Made by a program: the position numbers and the translations under genes. This document shows, one piece after another, positions 12,055-20,373 of a DNA stretch of 64,000 bases (within the stretch, counting starts at the first letter, position 1; each line of letters opens with the position of its first letter). The stretch comes from Halostella limicola. Lineage in GTDB: Archaea > Halobacteriota > Halobacteria > Halobacteriales > Natronoarchaeaceae. The notes below the pieces were generated by a model that did not search any database, was not told where the DNA came from, and saw nothing but the letters and a program-made list of their open reading frames with translations. The DNA lies in NCBI RefSeq assembly GCF_003675875.1, contig NZ_RCDI01000002.1, positions 1 through 64,000 on the forward strand, read 5' to 3'.

Positions 12055-12300
12055 ATGACTGACGAGGACCTGCGGAAACGAGCCCACGACCTCGACGTGA
12101 CCCTCTGGGTGGGGAAAAGCGGTATCGGCGCGGTGACCGACGAACTCTCGGACCAGCTCCGGGACCGCGACCTGGTGAAGGTGAAGTTCCTCCGCGCGGC
12201 GCGGGGCGGCAGTAGCACCGAGGAACTCGCCGTCGACCTGGCAGACGAGGTCGACGCGGAGCTGATAGAGACCCGCGGGAACACGGCGGTGCTGCACTGA
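12055..12300 (+). CDS. YhbY-type CRM-domain RNA-binding protein
   Basis: An 81-residue single CRM domain, a fold associated with ribosome assembly and intron splicing. It shows the family's conserved WVGKSGIG loop (GKxG type), the helix after it, and the KVKFLRA strand. It follows rnp4 by 80 bases and its stop codon overlaps the mscS start by one base, so translation of the two is probably coupled. Pairing of rnp4 with yhbY fits an RNA-processing operon. Confidence 0.9.
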   Translation: MTDEDLRKRAHDLDVTLWVGKSGIGAVTDELSDQLRDRDLVKVKFLRAARGGSSTEELAVDLADEVDAELIETRGNTAVLH

Positions 12301-13178
12301 TGGCGTTCGTCGACGAACTGCTCCGCGACGCCGGCCTGTCGAACGCGTACGCGGATCCCCTCGGGGCCACCGTCGAGTTCGTCGGCGCGTTCGTCGTCGT
12401 CTACCTCCTCGGGAAGACGGTGGTCTACCCGCTGGTGCAACGCCTGCTGAACCGGCGCGACCTCGACGCGCACGCGCGCAAGCCACTGATGAAGGTGAGC
12501 CAGATCGTCGTCGTGTTCGCGGCGGTGGCGATCGCCTTCGCGTTCGCCGGGTTCGGCAACCTGCTGACGTCGCTCGCGACCATCGCTGCGGCCGCGACGC
12601 TGGCTATCGGTCTCGCGATGCAGGACGTCCTGAAGAACTTCGTCGCGGGCATCTTCATCTTCACCGACAAGCCGTTCCGTATCGGCGACTGGATCGAGTG
12701 GGACGGCAACTCCGGCGTCGTGGAGGACATCAGCCTGCGCGTGACCCGCATCCGGACGTTCGACAACGAGCTGCTGACGGTACCGAACTCCAACTTGACC
12801 GACGACGTGATCAAGAACCCGGTCGCCAAGGATCAGCTCCGCCTGAAGTTCGTGTTCGGCATCGGCTACGACGACGACATCGAGCGCGCGACCGACATCA
12901 TCGTCGAGGAGGCCGAAAAGCACCCGGACATCCTCGACGACCCCGCGCCGTCCGTGCGCCTCACGGAACTCGGCGACTCCTCGGTCGGCCTCCAGTCCCG
13001 CATCTGGATCGCCAACCCGAGCCGCGCCGACTACGTGAAGACCCGCGGCGAGTACGTCACGAACGTCAAGCGCCGCTTCGACGAGGAAGGGATCGACATC
13101 CCGTACCCGAACCGTACCCTCGAAGGCGGGCTGGAGCTGACGAACGCCACGGACGTGGTGGAACCAGCCGACGACTGA
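12300..13178 (+). CDS. MscS-family mechanosensitive channel
   Basis: A 292-residue small-conductance mechanosensitive channel that releases solutes on hypo-osmotic shock. Three transmembrane helices (about residues 20-42, 63-85 and 90-112) lead into the pore-lining helix (AIGLAMQDVLKNFVAGIFI), then the beta domain with PFRIGDWIEW and LLTVPNSNL. The C-terminal alpha/beta domain is present. The ATG overlaps the stop codon of the YhbY gene. Its stop codon lies inside the first of three degenerate 57-base repeats. Confidence 0.93.
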   Translation: MAFVDELLRDAGLSNAYADPLGATVEFVGAFVVVYLLGKTVVYPLVQRLLNRRDLDAHARKPLMKVSQIVVVFAAVAIAFAFAGFGNLLTSLATIAAAATLAIGLAMQDVLKNFVAGIFIFTDKPFRIGDWIEWDGNSGVVEDISLRVTRIRTFDNELLTVPNSNLTDDVIKNPVAKDQLRLKFVFGIGYDDDIERATDIIVEEAEKHPDILDDPAPSVRLTELGDSSVGLQSRIWIANPSRADYVKTRGEYVTNVKRRFDEEGIDIPYPNRTLEGGLELTNATDVVEPADD

Positions 13179-13335
13179 TCGGCGTCGAGTTTCATCTCGA
13201 CGCTGCAGTTTCGGCTGGTAAAAGGCGGACGACTGAGCGGCCGAGGGTCTCGTCCCGAGACCGCGGTCTCCGCCGGTGAAAGCCGACGACTGAACGGTAT
13301 CGACTCGGTACTACGAGACCGGGCGGCCGCTCCTT
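13167..13335. repeat. Three degenerate ~57-base tandem repeats at the end of mscS
   Basis: The word gcSgacgactgaNcgg occurs at 13167-13182, 13225-13240 and 13282-13297. Similarity runs on through each unit: a short hairpin-forming segment (gtcgag/ctcgac in unit 1, gtctcg/cgagac in unit 2) and a gctggtaaaa or gccggtgaaa end. The first unit contains the last codons and TGA of mscS; the others look like duplicated copies of that gene end. Confidence 0.6.
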
Positions 13336-13384
13336 CTGCTACACACGTCGCGGAGGCACCGCTCGGCGGTGTTATAACGGATTA

Positions 13385-13701
13385 TGAATGGCGGACGCCC
13401 GAGGTTGCCCGGCGTTCCGGACGGGGGAATCCCGGTTGCCTCCTCCACCCCGCGACCCATCGAGCGACAGGTGTCCGGCGGTCCGCTGCTCGCTTCCGCG
13501 CCTGACGGATTGCCACCGACGAACCGCGACGGGACATCCCTGCGGATGGCCGTCGCGGACCGCTGCCCCCGATGGACGAGGCTTCCACGTTGGCTCCCGG
13601 GGCCCCGACCGGTCTGACCGGACGTGCCCGGGGTTCGGTCCCCGCTAAAGACCATAGTGCGGGTGACGAGCAGGGCCTAACTGCCCGACCTAGTCCACCT
13701 C
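13385..13701 (-). ncRNA. ffs: Signal recognition particle RNA (7S RNA)
   Basis: A structured RNA of about 315 nucleotides recognised as archaeal SRP RNA. Helix 8 is diagnostic: on the minus strand 13506-13485 reads GTCAGG, a 3-pair stem closing a GGAA tetraloop, then AGCAGC. Helix 6 with a GCAG tetraloop lies at about 13540-13543. The 5' domain (13690-13625) shows the paired ggtcgggcag...cctgctcg pattern typical of archaeal Alu domains, and the long helix 5 forms between 13590-13560 and 13485-13440. The ends are estimated from pairing of ggtgg near 13699 with ccatt near 13387. It has no protein-coding potential. Confidence 0.9.
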
Positions 13702-13718
13702 AACGTAACGGACCCTGT

Positions 13719-13733
13719 CTTAAGGACCTTTCG
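13719..13733 (-). promoter_or_regulatory. Promoter of the SRP RNA
   Basis: On the minus strand cgaaag (BRE-like) is followed by ccttaag as the TATA-like element at 13719-13724, about 20-25 bases before the estimated RNA 5' end near 13699. Confidence 0.5.
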
Positions 13734-13796
13734 CATCGATCGGGGACGGCGACGCGCTATCGGAGGCGTCCCGGTCGCGGACCGGGCGACACTCAC

Positions 13797-14216
13797 TCAG
13801 ATGAGGCGGAGCGCCCGGGCGTACCACCCGCCGCTCGCCGGGACGAGCAGCGTGACGGCGGCGAACGCCCACCGGTGGTACTCGATCCACTCCGCGGTCG
13901 ACAGCTGGAAGACGACCGTTTCGTCGACGGCGAAGGCCCACTGGAGGGCGAGAAGGACCATGACGACGCCCAGCCCGACCGTCGCGCCGGCCGCGACCTC
14001 GGGGGGCGTCCGGTCCTGTCGCCCCGCGGCGAACGCCACCCCGACGACCACAGCGAGCAGGGTGACGCCCCACGGACCGACGAGGCCGTAGCCGTAGTAC
14101 ACCTGCAGACCGGAGACGTCGGCAGACGGCAGCGCGACGTACGGTAGGACGGCGGCGGCGACGACCGCGAGCGCTCCGAGCAACCCGACCGACGGCGGAA
14201 CTGTCTCGTCGACCAT
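13797..14216 (-). CDS. Four-helix membrane protein, unknown function
   Basis: A 139-residue protein with four hydrophobic segments (about residues 8-30, 45-65, 72-92 and 113-135). The ATG at 14216 begins MVDETVPPSVG; the open frame extends further upstream but that part is Arg/Pro-rich and not membrane-like. It resembles small haloarchaeal membrane proteins without assigned function. It is divergent from the coiled-coil gene at 14299 and lies upstream of the SRP RNA on the same strand. Confidence 0.7.
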   Translation of the reverse strand: MVDETVPPSVGLLGALAVVAAAVLPYVALPSADVSGLQVYYGYGLVGPWGVTLLAVVVGVAFAAGRQDRTPPEVAAGATVGLGVVMVLLALQWAFAVDETVVFQLSTAEWIEYHRWAFAAVTLLVPASGGWYARALRLI

Positions 14217-14298
14217 GTCGGGAGACTGGCAGCGCCCGGAGCATAAGCGCGGCGTTCGAGTCGGAAAGCCCATCACGGCGCCGGCCGAACGCCGGGAC

Positions 14299-14664
14299 AT
14301 GGGACTCGGCAGCACCGCCAAGAAGATTCAGACAGTCGCGGACCGGGCGGAACAGCTGTACAAGCAACTCGTCGACGTGCGCGAGCGCGTGATGAAGCTG
14401 GAGGAGACGGCCGCCGAAACCGGCGACCGCGTCGAGACCATCGAGACCGAGCAGGAGAAACAGCGCGCGGTCCTCGACGCTATGGCCGAGCAACAGGGGA
14501 TCGACGTGGAGCAAGTGCTCGCCGACGCCGCCATCGAAGACCTCGACGAGAGCGCCGACGACGGGGCGACGGATCAGAGTGCCGCCGACGCTGACGCGAC
14601 CGCGGCCTCCGGCGACGCTACCGTCGAGACGATGGCCGAGTCATCCGCCGAAGAGAACCAATAA
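14299..14664 (+). CDS. Coiled-coil protein (DUF5798-like)
   Basis: A 121-residue soluble protein. Residues 1-75 form a long heptad-patterned helix (AEQLYKQLVDVRERVMKLEE), followed by a segment with GIDVEQVLADAAIEDLDE and an acidic Ala/Asp/Glu-rich tail. The start GLGSTAKKIQ matches haloarchaeal proteins I remember as DUF5798; no function is known. The ATG at 14299 is preferred because the conserved part begins there. The cysteine synthase gene follows 33 bases later. Confidence 0.7.
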   Translation: MGLGSTAKKIQTVADRAEQLYKQLVDVRERVMKLEETAAETGDRVETIETEQEKQRAVLDAMAEQQGIDVEQVLADAAIEDLDESADDGATDQSAADADATAASGDATVETMAESSAEENQ

Positions 14665-14697
14665 AGTATAACGGGCCCGGCAACTATTGCCTACCCG

Positions 14698-15678
14698 ATG
14701 ACCACCCATCGGGAGCCTTTCGACTCCGTACTCGACGCCGTCGGTGAGACGCCGCTCGTCCGCGTGCAGGCGTCGCCCGACACGGTGCCCGTGTTCGCCA
14801 AACTGGAGACGTTCAACCCCGGTGCGAGCGTGAAAGACCGCATCGGGAAGTACATGCTCGAACGGATGGTCGAGCGCGGGGAGGTACCGGAGGGCGGCAC
14901 GGTGATCGAACCGACCGCCGGCAACACCGGCATCGGCTTCGCCATCGCCGCCGAACAGCTCGGCCTGACGGCCATCTTCGTCGTCCCCGAGCGGTTCAGC
15001 ATCGAGAAACAGCAGCTCATGCGGGCGCTCGGGGCCGAGATCATCAACACGCCCACCGAAGACGGGATGGACGGCGCCATCGCCCGCGCCCACGAGCTCG
15101 CTGCCGAACTGGACGACGCGGTGGTCCCCCAGCAGTTCGCCAACCCGCTCAACGCCGAAGCCCACTACGAGACGACCGGGCCGGAGATCTACGAGGCCCT
15201 CGACGGCGAGGTCGGCGCGGTCGTCGCCGGCTGCGGCACCGCCGGGACGCTCATGGGGATCGCCAGATACGCCCGCGAACAGAACCCGGAGACGTACGTC
15301 GCTGCCGTCGAACCGGAGGGGTCACTGTACGGCGAGGTGCTCGGCAGAGACGAGCAGGAAGCGGAGTACAAGACCGAGGGGATCGGCACGCACGACCCGT
15401 CGACGAACGAGCTGTTCGACCCCGAACTCGTCGACGACGTGATCGACGTCGCCGACCGCGAGGCACAGGATGAACTCAAGCGGCTAGCGCGGGAGGAGGG
15501 CCACCTCGTGGCGTCGAGCGCCGGCGCGGCCAGCGTCGCGGCCCGGCGCGTGGCGGCGGACATCCGAGACGGCGCTATCGACGCGCCCCACGACACCGTC
15601 GTGACCCTCTTTCCCGACTCCAGCGAGCGGTACCTCTCGAAGGGGATCTACCGGTCCTTCGAGGAGTGGGAAGGCTAG
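14698..15678 (+). CDS. Cysteine synthase family PLP enzyme
   Basis: A 326-residue fold-type II PLP enzyme that makes cysteine from O-acetylserine (or a related activated serine) and sulfide. The Schiff-base lysine is in NPGASVKDR, the substrate-binding loop is TAGNTG and the phosphate-binding loop is GCGTAGT. The C-terminal SSERYLSKGIY is typical of cysteine synthase and cystathionine beta-synthase catalytic domains. No regulatory CBS domain is present. It ends with a 4-base tail-to-tail overlap with the CoA-binding protein gene. Confidence 0.9.
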   Translation: MTTHREPFDSVLDAVGETPLVRVQASPDTVPVFAKLETFNPGASVKDRIGKYMLERMVERGEVPEGGTVIEPTAGNTGIGFAIAAEQLGLTAIFVVPERFSIEKQQLMRALGAEIINTPTEDGMDGAIARAHELAAELDDAVVPQQFANPLNAEAHYETTGPEIYEALDGEVGAVVAGCGTAGTLMGIARYAREQNPETYVAAVEPEGSLYGEVLGRDEQEAEYKTEGIGTHDPSTNELFDPELVDDVIDVADREAQDELKRLAREEGHLVASSAGAASVAARRVAADIRDGAIDAPHDTVVTLFPDSSERYLSKGIYRSFEEWEG

Positions 15679-16082
15679 CAGAGCCGCTGGTGTTCGACCT
15701 TCATGCACCGGTCCTGAACGACGTGGCGACCGTCGGCCTCGGCGCGCTCCGCGGCCTCGTCGTCGCGGATCCCGAGCTGCGTCCAGATCACCTTGACGTC
15801 GTCGCGTTCCAGCGCCTCGTCGACGATGTCGCTCACCTCGTCGCTCGGCCGGAACACGTTGACGATGTCTATCTCCTCCTCTACGTCGCGTAGCGAGTCG
15901 TAGGCCGGCCGCCCGAGGACCTCCTCGGCGTGCGGGTTGACCGGGACCACGTCGTAGCCGTTGTCCGCGAGGTACTTCGGGATCTCGTGTGCGTCCTTCC
16001 CCGGCGTAGACGAACAGCCGACGACCGCGATCCGTCGCAGGCCGAGCAGTTCTCGTATCTCCGCGTCGCTCTCGACGGGCAT
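15675..16082 (-). CDS. CoA-binding domain protein (YccU type)
   Basis: A 135-residue single-domain Rossmann protein of the CoA-binding family related to the N-terminal domain of succinyl-CoA synthetase alpha. It shows the nucleotide loop VGCSSTPGKDAHEIPKYL and the VIWTQLGI strand followed by CMKVEHQ. The ATG at 16082 is directly preceded by a GTG in the same frame; either is possible. The exact ligand and role are unknown for this subfamily. Confidence 0.85.
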   Translation of the reverse strand: MPVESDAEIRELLGLRRIAVVGCSSTPGKDAHEIPKYLADNGYDVVPVNPHAEEVLGRPAYDSLRDVEEEIDIVNVFRPSDEVSDIVDEALERDDVKVIWTQLGIRDDEAAERAEADGRHVVQDRCMKVEHQRLC

Positions 16083-16114
16083 CACCCGAGGATGGGGTCC
16101 CCCTCCGCTAAAGC

Positions 16115-16756
16115 CTACTGGTCGTTCGACGCCGTCGACAGACCAACGGTTCGGACCGACGGCTCGCCGCCGTCGTCCTCGACCTCGATGACGCCGTCGA
16201 ACAGCTGTTTGAGCGTGTTCAGGGTCTGCTGTTCGTGGGCGGTCGAGTCGATGACGTACAGACCCAGTCCGTCCGCGCTCTGGACGCGCCCCGTGAACAC
16301 GTGGAGGAACCGGAACACGGTCTGGAGGTTCGAGTACATCAGCAGCGTCGACACCGAGTGGAGAAGGACCCGGTTTCGCTTGACGTTTCGCGTCTCGTAG
16401 AACTCCTGGAGGAACTCCGATAGCTGGATCCCGATGCCGGTCATGTCCACCGGCGACGACGCGTACTTGACCTGCGAGGTGTTCTCGGCGTTGCCGACGC
16501 CGCGCTGTTTCGTCACGCAGTCGACCACGCCGACCGGTTTCCCCTCCACGGATCCGACGAGGTCCTCGTACTCGTCGATCAACTTGTCCGCGCTGTCCTT
16601 CGTCGAGACGACGATGGCGCCGTCCCCCCGCTCCGTCCCGCTCGCGAGGATCTGCAGGGCTATCCGCCGCTTCCCCGTAAGCGGGGGCCCCGTTACGAGC
16701 AGGTTCGTACCCGGGTCGAGTTCGACGTCCGGTTGGACTGCAGCCAGATCATACAT
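16115..16756 (-). CDS. RecA-superfamily ATPase (KaiC/RAD55-like)
   Basis: A 213-residue protein with the RecA core: Walker A GPPLTGKR near residue 24, a sensing region around ILASGTERGDGAIVVS, and a Walker B-like hydrophobic strand ending LLHSVSTLLMYS. The Walker B acidic residue is not obvious, so ATPase activity is uncertain. Haloarchaea carry many such stand-alone KaiC/GvpD/RAD55 relatives, often tied to signalling. It lies 32 bases upstream of the CoA-binding gene on the same strand. Confidence 0.75.
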   Translation of the reverse strand: MYDLAAVQPDVELDPGTNLLVTGPPLTGKRRIALQILASGTERGDGAIVVSTKDSADKLIDEYEDLVGSVEGKPVGVVDCVTKQRGVGNAENTSQVKYASSPVDMTGIGIQLSEFLQEFYETRNVKRNRVLLHSVSTLLMYSNLQTVFRFLHVFTGRVQSADGLGLYVIDSTAHEQQTLNTLKQLFDGVIEVEDDGGEPSVRTVGLSTASNDQ

Positions 16757-16898
16757 GACGGATCCTCGTGGGGAGAACAGCCGGGACTCCCGTACTGTTA
16801 CTTGTCTCGTTCAACGCCTTCGCGTACCATAAAGGTGTACGAATCGAACTTATAGAGTTTTTGATTGTATGTTAAACGAACCGAAGGAAACCCGCTCA

Positions 16899-17747
16899 TC
16901 ACAGCGACGGCACCGCCGTCGCGCGACCGACGACGAAGGCGGCCGCCGCCAGAAACATCCCGTATTTGATGTGGGACTGCCCGGCCGTCGGGTCGTCGAA
17001 GCTCTCGACGGTCGCGTACAGCATGATCGCGTCGGCGGGCACGACGACGAGGAGGTACGGCACGCCGAACGTCCCCCGGACGTACGGGACCGGACTCGCC
17101 AGAAGCGCGACCGCGAGGGCCGCGGCCGCCGCGTACAGCGCCCGTCGCTCGCCGACGGCGATCGGGAGCGTGCGCAGTCCCTCCTCGCGGTCCCCCGCCA
17201 CGTCCTCGACATCCTTGATGATCTCCCGCGTCAGCGTCGACAGCGCCGCGAGCAGGAACAGCACTACTGTCGGTGCGGGCCGGCCGACCGCCGCGCCGCC
17301 GAAGAGGAACGTGCTCCCCCCGAGGACCGCGACGACGAAGTTCCCCACTCCGGGCAACCCCTTCAGCCACTCCGTGTAGACGATCAGAGCGACGAGATTC
17401 ACGGCCGCGATGCCGATCGCCAGCGGCGGCAGGAGCAACGCGGCCGCCGCGGCCGTGACGAACATCCCTGCACTGAACGCCAGCGCGCCGCGAGGACTGA
17501 CCGCCCCCCGCGGGATCGGCCTGTCCGGTTCGTTGATAGCGTCGATCTCCCGGTCGAAGTAGTCGTTGACGGCGTTGCCGGCCGCGGTGGCGGCGACCGT
17601 GGCGACGACGGCGGCGGCCGCCGGCACCGCGGGGACGTCCGTCCCGACGGCGACGAACGCGCCGATGAACGTCAGCGCACCCGCGGCGACCGCGTTGACC
17701 GGCCGCGTCAACTCGAGCAGCCCGCGGACCCGCTCTCCGGCACTCAT
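16899..17747 (-). CDS. Geranylgeranylglycerol-phosphate geranylgeranyltransferase (DGGGP synthase)
   Basis: A 282-residue UbiA-family membrane prenyltransferase that adds the second geranylgeranyl chain in archaeal ether lipid synthesis. The first Asp-rich motif is NDYFDREID (about residues 61-69) and the second is DVEDVAGDRE; both bind magnesium-diphosphate. Eight to nine membrane helices are visible. Archaeal single-copy UbiA proteins of this length normally have this role. The start ATG at 17747 gives MSAGERVRGLLELTRPVN. Confidence 0.9.
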   Translation of the reverse strand: MSAGERVRGLLELTRPVNAVAAGALTFIGAFVAVGTDVPAVPAAAAVVATVAATAAGNAVNDYFDREIDAINEPDRPIPRGAVSPRGALAFSAGMFVTAAAAALLLPPLAIGIAAVNLVALIVYTEWLKGLPGVGNFVVAVLGGSTFLFGGAAVGRPAPTVVLFLLAALSTLTREIIKDVEDVAGDREEGLRTLPIAVGERRALYAAAAALAVALLASPVPYVRGTFGVPYLLVVVPADAIMLYATVESFDDPTAGQSHIKYGMFLAAAAFVVGRATAVPSL

Positions 17748-17842
17748 AGGGCTCAGTCCCGACGGCTCCCTGATAAAGGGCGCGGAACGGGTCGCGAGAA
17801 ATCAGTGGGTTTAAACGGTGCCGTCGCCCAACTTTCGCCCGA

Positions 17843-17917
17843 GGGCGCTTAGCTCAGTCTGGACAGAGTACTTGGCTTCGGACCAAGCTGTCGCGGGTTC
17901 AAATCCTGCAGCGCCCA
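17843..17917 (+). tRNA. tRNA-Arg, anticodon TCG
   Basis: A full cloverleaf of 75 bases: acceptor GGGCGCT with AGCGCCC, D-arm GCTC...GAGT, anticodon stem CTTGG/CCAAG with loop CTTCGGA (anticodon TCG, reads CGA), a 5-base variable loop and T-arm GCGGG-TTCAAAT-CCTGC. The discriminator base is A. The CCA is not encoded. A TATA-like gtttaaacg lies about 30 bases upstream. Confidence 0.95.
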
Positions 17918-18073
17918 TCACGTTACTTCTCGGAGAGCATTTACCATACAGTTATTGAATTGACTACTTCCCCGACCGATGTCGAAACTGACCGGCGTGC
18001 GTCGTCGAACACCACTCGGACTGTCTGACGGAGAGCGAAACTGTTTCGCCCCTCTGAGAAGTATCTTCTGGCG

Positions 18074-18490
18074 ATGAAGGAGGTTCTGTACCGGCTCAAA
18101 CGCCCGCTACTGTACGTGATGGCCCCCGCGTACGTCGTCGCTGGCGTTCTGCATTTCGTCGTGCCGGAGTTGTACGTCCAGATCGTCCCGCCAGTTTTCC
18201 CGGCGGCGCTCGCGCTCGTTTACTTGTCCGGCCTCGCCGAAATAGCCGTCGGGGTCGGGCTGTTGGTCCCCCGAACTCGACGGCACGCGGCGTGGGCGAC
18301 GGTCGCATTACTCGTCGCGGTCTTTCCGGCGAACGTCTACATGGCGACCCACGGGGTCGTCGTCGAGGGGATGCCGGGCGGCGGCGACCCCTCCGACCTC
18401 GTCCGCTGGGGACGACTCCCGCTGCAGGGCGTGTTGATCCTCTGGGCGCTCTGGTACACGCGACCCCCGGCCGAGGCGGACCGAAGCTGA
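18074..18490 (+). CDS. DoxX-like membrane protein
   Basis: A 138-residue integral membrane protein with four hydrophobic segments. The sequence YVVAGVLHFVVPELYVQIVPP and the helix LVYLSGLAEIAVGVGLLVP are typical of DoxX-like proteins, in which a conserved Glu follows the second helix. Functions proposed for the family include partnering with sulfur or quinone enzymes; nothing nearby fixes it here. It is followed by the YihY gene. Confidence 0.8.
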   Translation: MKEVLYRLKRPLLYVMAPAYVVAGVLHFVVPELYVQIVPPVFPAALALVYLSGLAEIAVGVGLLVPRTRRHAAWATVALLVAVFPANVYMATHGVVVEGMPGGGDPSDLVRWGRLPLQGVLILWALWYTRPPAEADRS

Positions 18491-18570
18491 TACCGACGAT
18501 CATCACCGCCCACCCGACATCTCTGCGCGCCCACACTGCCCGTTTTCCGTCTTTCCGTCGATCGTACGGT

Positions 18571-19665
18571 ATGGTCAGCCTCTCGGGCGCCACGGCGACT
18601 GGGAAGCAGGTGTTCAACGAGTTCTCCCAGAAGAACGTGACCTTCATGGCGGCGGGGATCGCGTACAACGCGTTCATCTCGCTCGCGCCCCTGCTGCTCG
18701 TGGTCCTGTTCGTCGTCTCGGTGTCGGGGACGGGCCTCGAAGACCGGATCATCGAACTCTCCCAGCAGTCGCTGCCCGGACCGATAGCCGACGCCGTCTC
18801 GGGGATACTGCGGGACAACTCCGGCGGCGGCGCGTCGGCCGTCGGCCTTCTCGTGCTCATCTGGGGGACGCTGAAGATCTTCCGGGGGCTCGACACGGCG
18901 TTCTCGGAGATCTACGAGACGAAGACGAAGAACTCCTTCGTCGACAAACTGGTCGACGGGATCGTGGTGTTCGTCGCGATGGTGGTCGCCATCCTGGCGA
19001 CGGTCGGCGTCACGGCCGCCTTCTCGCGGTTCTCGTCGGTCATCCCGTTCGTGGGCTACCTGACGCCGCTGGTGCTCGTCGTCGGTCTGGTGCTGGCGTT
19101 CCTGCCGATGTACTACCGGTTCCCGGACACCGACGTCGACTGGGACCACGTGTGGCCGGGCGCGGCGTTCGCGGCGGTCGGCTGGGCGGCGTTCCAGGCG
19201 GTGTTTCAGGTGTACCTCTCCTTCACGGGCGGCGGGTCGGGGGATTTCTTCGGGAGCGTCATCGTGATCATCACGTGGCTGTACTTCTCCGGGCTCGTCC
19301 TCCTGCTCGGCGCGGTGATAAACGCCGTGATCGGCGACCACGCCTCCGAGAAGGCCGGCGGCGTCGGCGAAGGGGCGACGGGGTACGAGACGGACCGCGA
19401 GCAGTCGCTCTCGCCGGACGAGTTCGGCCAGTACCTCTGGAACCTCCGGGAGGAGATCACTCCCACCGGGGACGCGGGGCGGGCCGGCACTCCGGACGGG
19501 ACGGGCCGGTACCGCCATCCCGACGGCGACGTCGAGGTGATCGAGCAGTCGAAGGGGGAAGACGACGGGACGAAGTGGGAGGTGGCGTTCCGCTGGCGGA
19601 CCGACGAGCCGCCGGAGGGCGAGACCGATCCCGCGGACGAACGCGCCGCCGCGACGGAGGACTAG
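18571..19665 (+). CDS. YihY/BrkB family membrane protein
   Basis: A 364-residue protein with six predicted transmembrane helices and a charged C-terminal tail of about 120 residues rich in Asp, Glu and Gly. The N-terminal NVTFMAAGIAYNAFISLAPLL is the family hallmark. The tail contains a separate small segment (TKWEVAFRWRTDEPPEG) that could be a folded appendix. The ATG at 18571 is chosen because similarity begins there. Family members are thought to be transporters, but substrates are not firmly established. Confidence 0.88.
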   Translation: MVSLSGATATGKQVFNEFSQKNVTFMAAGIAYNAFISLAPLLLVVLFVVSVSGTGLEDRIIELSQQSLPGPIADAVSGILRDNSGGGASAVGLLVLIWGTLKIFRGLDTAFSEIYETKTKNSFVDKLVDGIVVFVAMVVAILATVGVTAAFSRFSSVIPFVGYLTPLVLVVGLVLAFLPMYYRFPDTDVDWDHVWPGAAFAAVGWAAFQAVFQVYLSFTGGGSGDFFGSVIVIITWLYFSGLVLLLGAVINAVIGDHASEKAGGVGEGATGYETDREQSLSPDEFGQYLWNLREEITPTGDAGRAGTPDGTGRYRHPDGDVEVIEQSKGEDDGTKWEVAFRWRTDEPPEGETDPADERAAATED

Positions 19666-19832
19666 TACTCGATCTCGGCGGCGATGCCGACCGCGAGGGC
19701 CCCCGCACCGAGGAGGACGAGAACCGCGCCGGCGATCGACGGAGTCGCCGGCCACGCGGACAGGCTGACGGCCCAGAGGCCGGCGACCAGCGCGACCCCG
19801 CCCGCGACCACGAACTGAACGAACCGCTCCAT
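19662..19832 (-). CDS. Small two-helix membrane protein
   Basis: A 56-residue protein with two transmembrane helices (about residues 6-26 and 32-52) and nothing else. The ATG at 19832 gives MERFVQFVVAGG. The gene overlaps the end of the YihY gene by 4 bases on the other strand. It is likely real because of its membrane-like composition and tight packing, but no family was recognised. Confidence 0.55.
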   Translation of the reverse strand: MERFVQFVVAGGVALVAGLWAVSLSAWPATPSIAGAVLVLLGAGALAVGIAAEIEY

Positions 19833-19945
19833 GGATCCGCGTTCCGCGCCGAGCGGCAAGGCTCCGACGGTCCGGACGGGGGGCGGCGCGTGACGGCGTC
19901 GCTCCGGGCGGCAAGCGTTAGTGACTGCCGCCCGAACGATCGCGC

Positions 19946-20332
19946 ATGGCCGAACCCGTGCTCGTCTACGACGACGACTGCGGCTTCTGCACCTGGTGGG
20001 CCGACTTCCTCGCCCGCCGCTCCGACCTCCGGATCGTCGGCTTCGCGGAGCTGACGCCGGAGCTTCGCGACCGATTGCCGGAGAACTACGAGGAGTGCTC
20101 GCACCTGGTGACCGACGACGAGGTGTACTCCTGCGGGGCGTCGATCGAGGAGGCGTTCGTCCGGTCGGACCTCGGCGAGTCCGCCAGACCGCTGGTGGAG
20201 TCCCTCCGGCGCTTCGACGGCTACGGCTCCGTCCGCGAGGGCGGCTATCGCCTCGTCGCGGACAACCGGAGCCTCTGGGGGAAGGTGCTGTCGAAGACGC
20301 CGCCGGCGCGGTCGGCGGACGACCGCGACTGA
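19946..20332 (+). CDS. DCC family thiol-disulfide oxidoreductase-like protein
   Basis: A 128-residue protein of the DCC family, named for its N-terminal Asp-x-x-Cys-x-x-Cys pattern; here it is YDDDCGFCTWWADFL. The thioredoxin-like fold and the CxxC suggest redox activity, though the family is poorly characterised. It converges on a lipase maturation factor-like gene 41 bases away; I recall the two families occurring as neighbours in other genomes. Confidence 0.85.
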   Translation: MAEPVLVYDDDCGFCTWWADFLARRSDLRIVGFAELTPELRDRLPENYEECSHLVTDDEVYSCGASIEEAFVRSDLGESARPLVESLRRFDGYGSVREGGYRLVADNRSLWGKVLSKTPPARSADDRD

Positions 20333-20373
20333 TCCGGGGTGAGTCGGGTCGGTCGGACACCGCTCGCGACCGT

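Noticed and set aside
13311-13655. Small ORFs on both strands over the SRP RNA
   Set aside because: The DNA is explained by RNA structure; the translations are Arg/Pro-rich and unrelated to any protein family.
13385-13701. RNase P RNA as an alternative identity for the structured RNA
   Set aside because: The conserved GGAAAGUCC-type core of RNase P RNA is missing, while SRP helix 8 and helix 6 motifs are clear.
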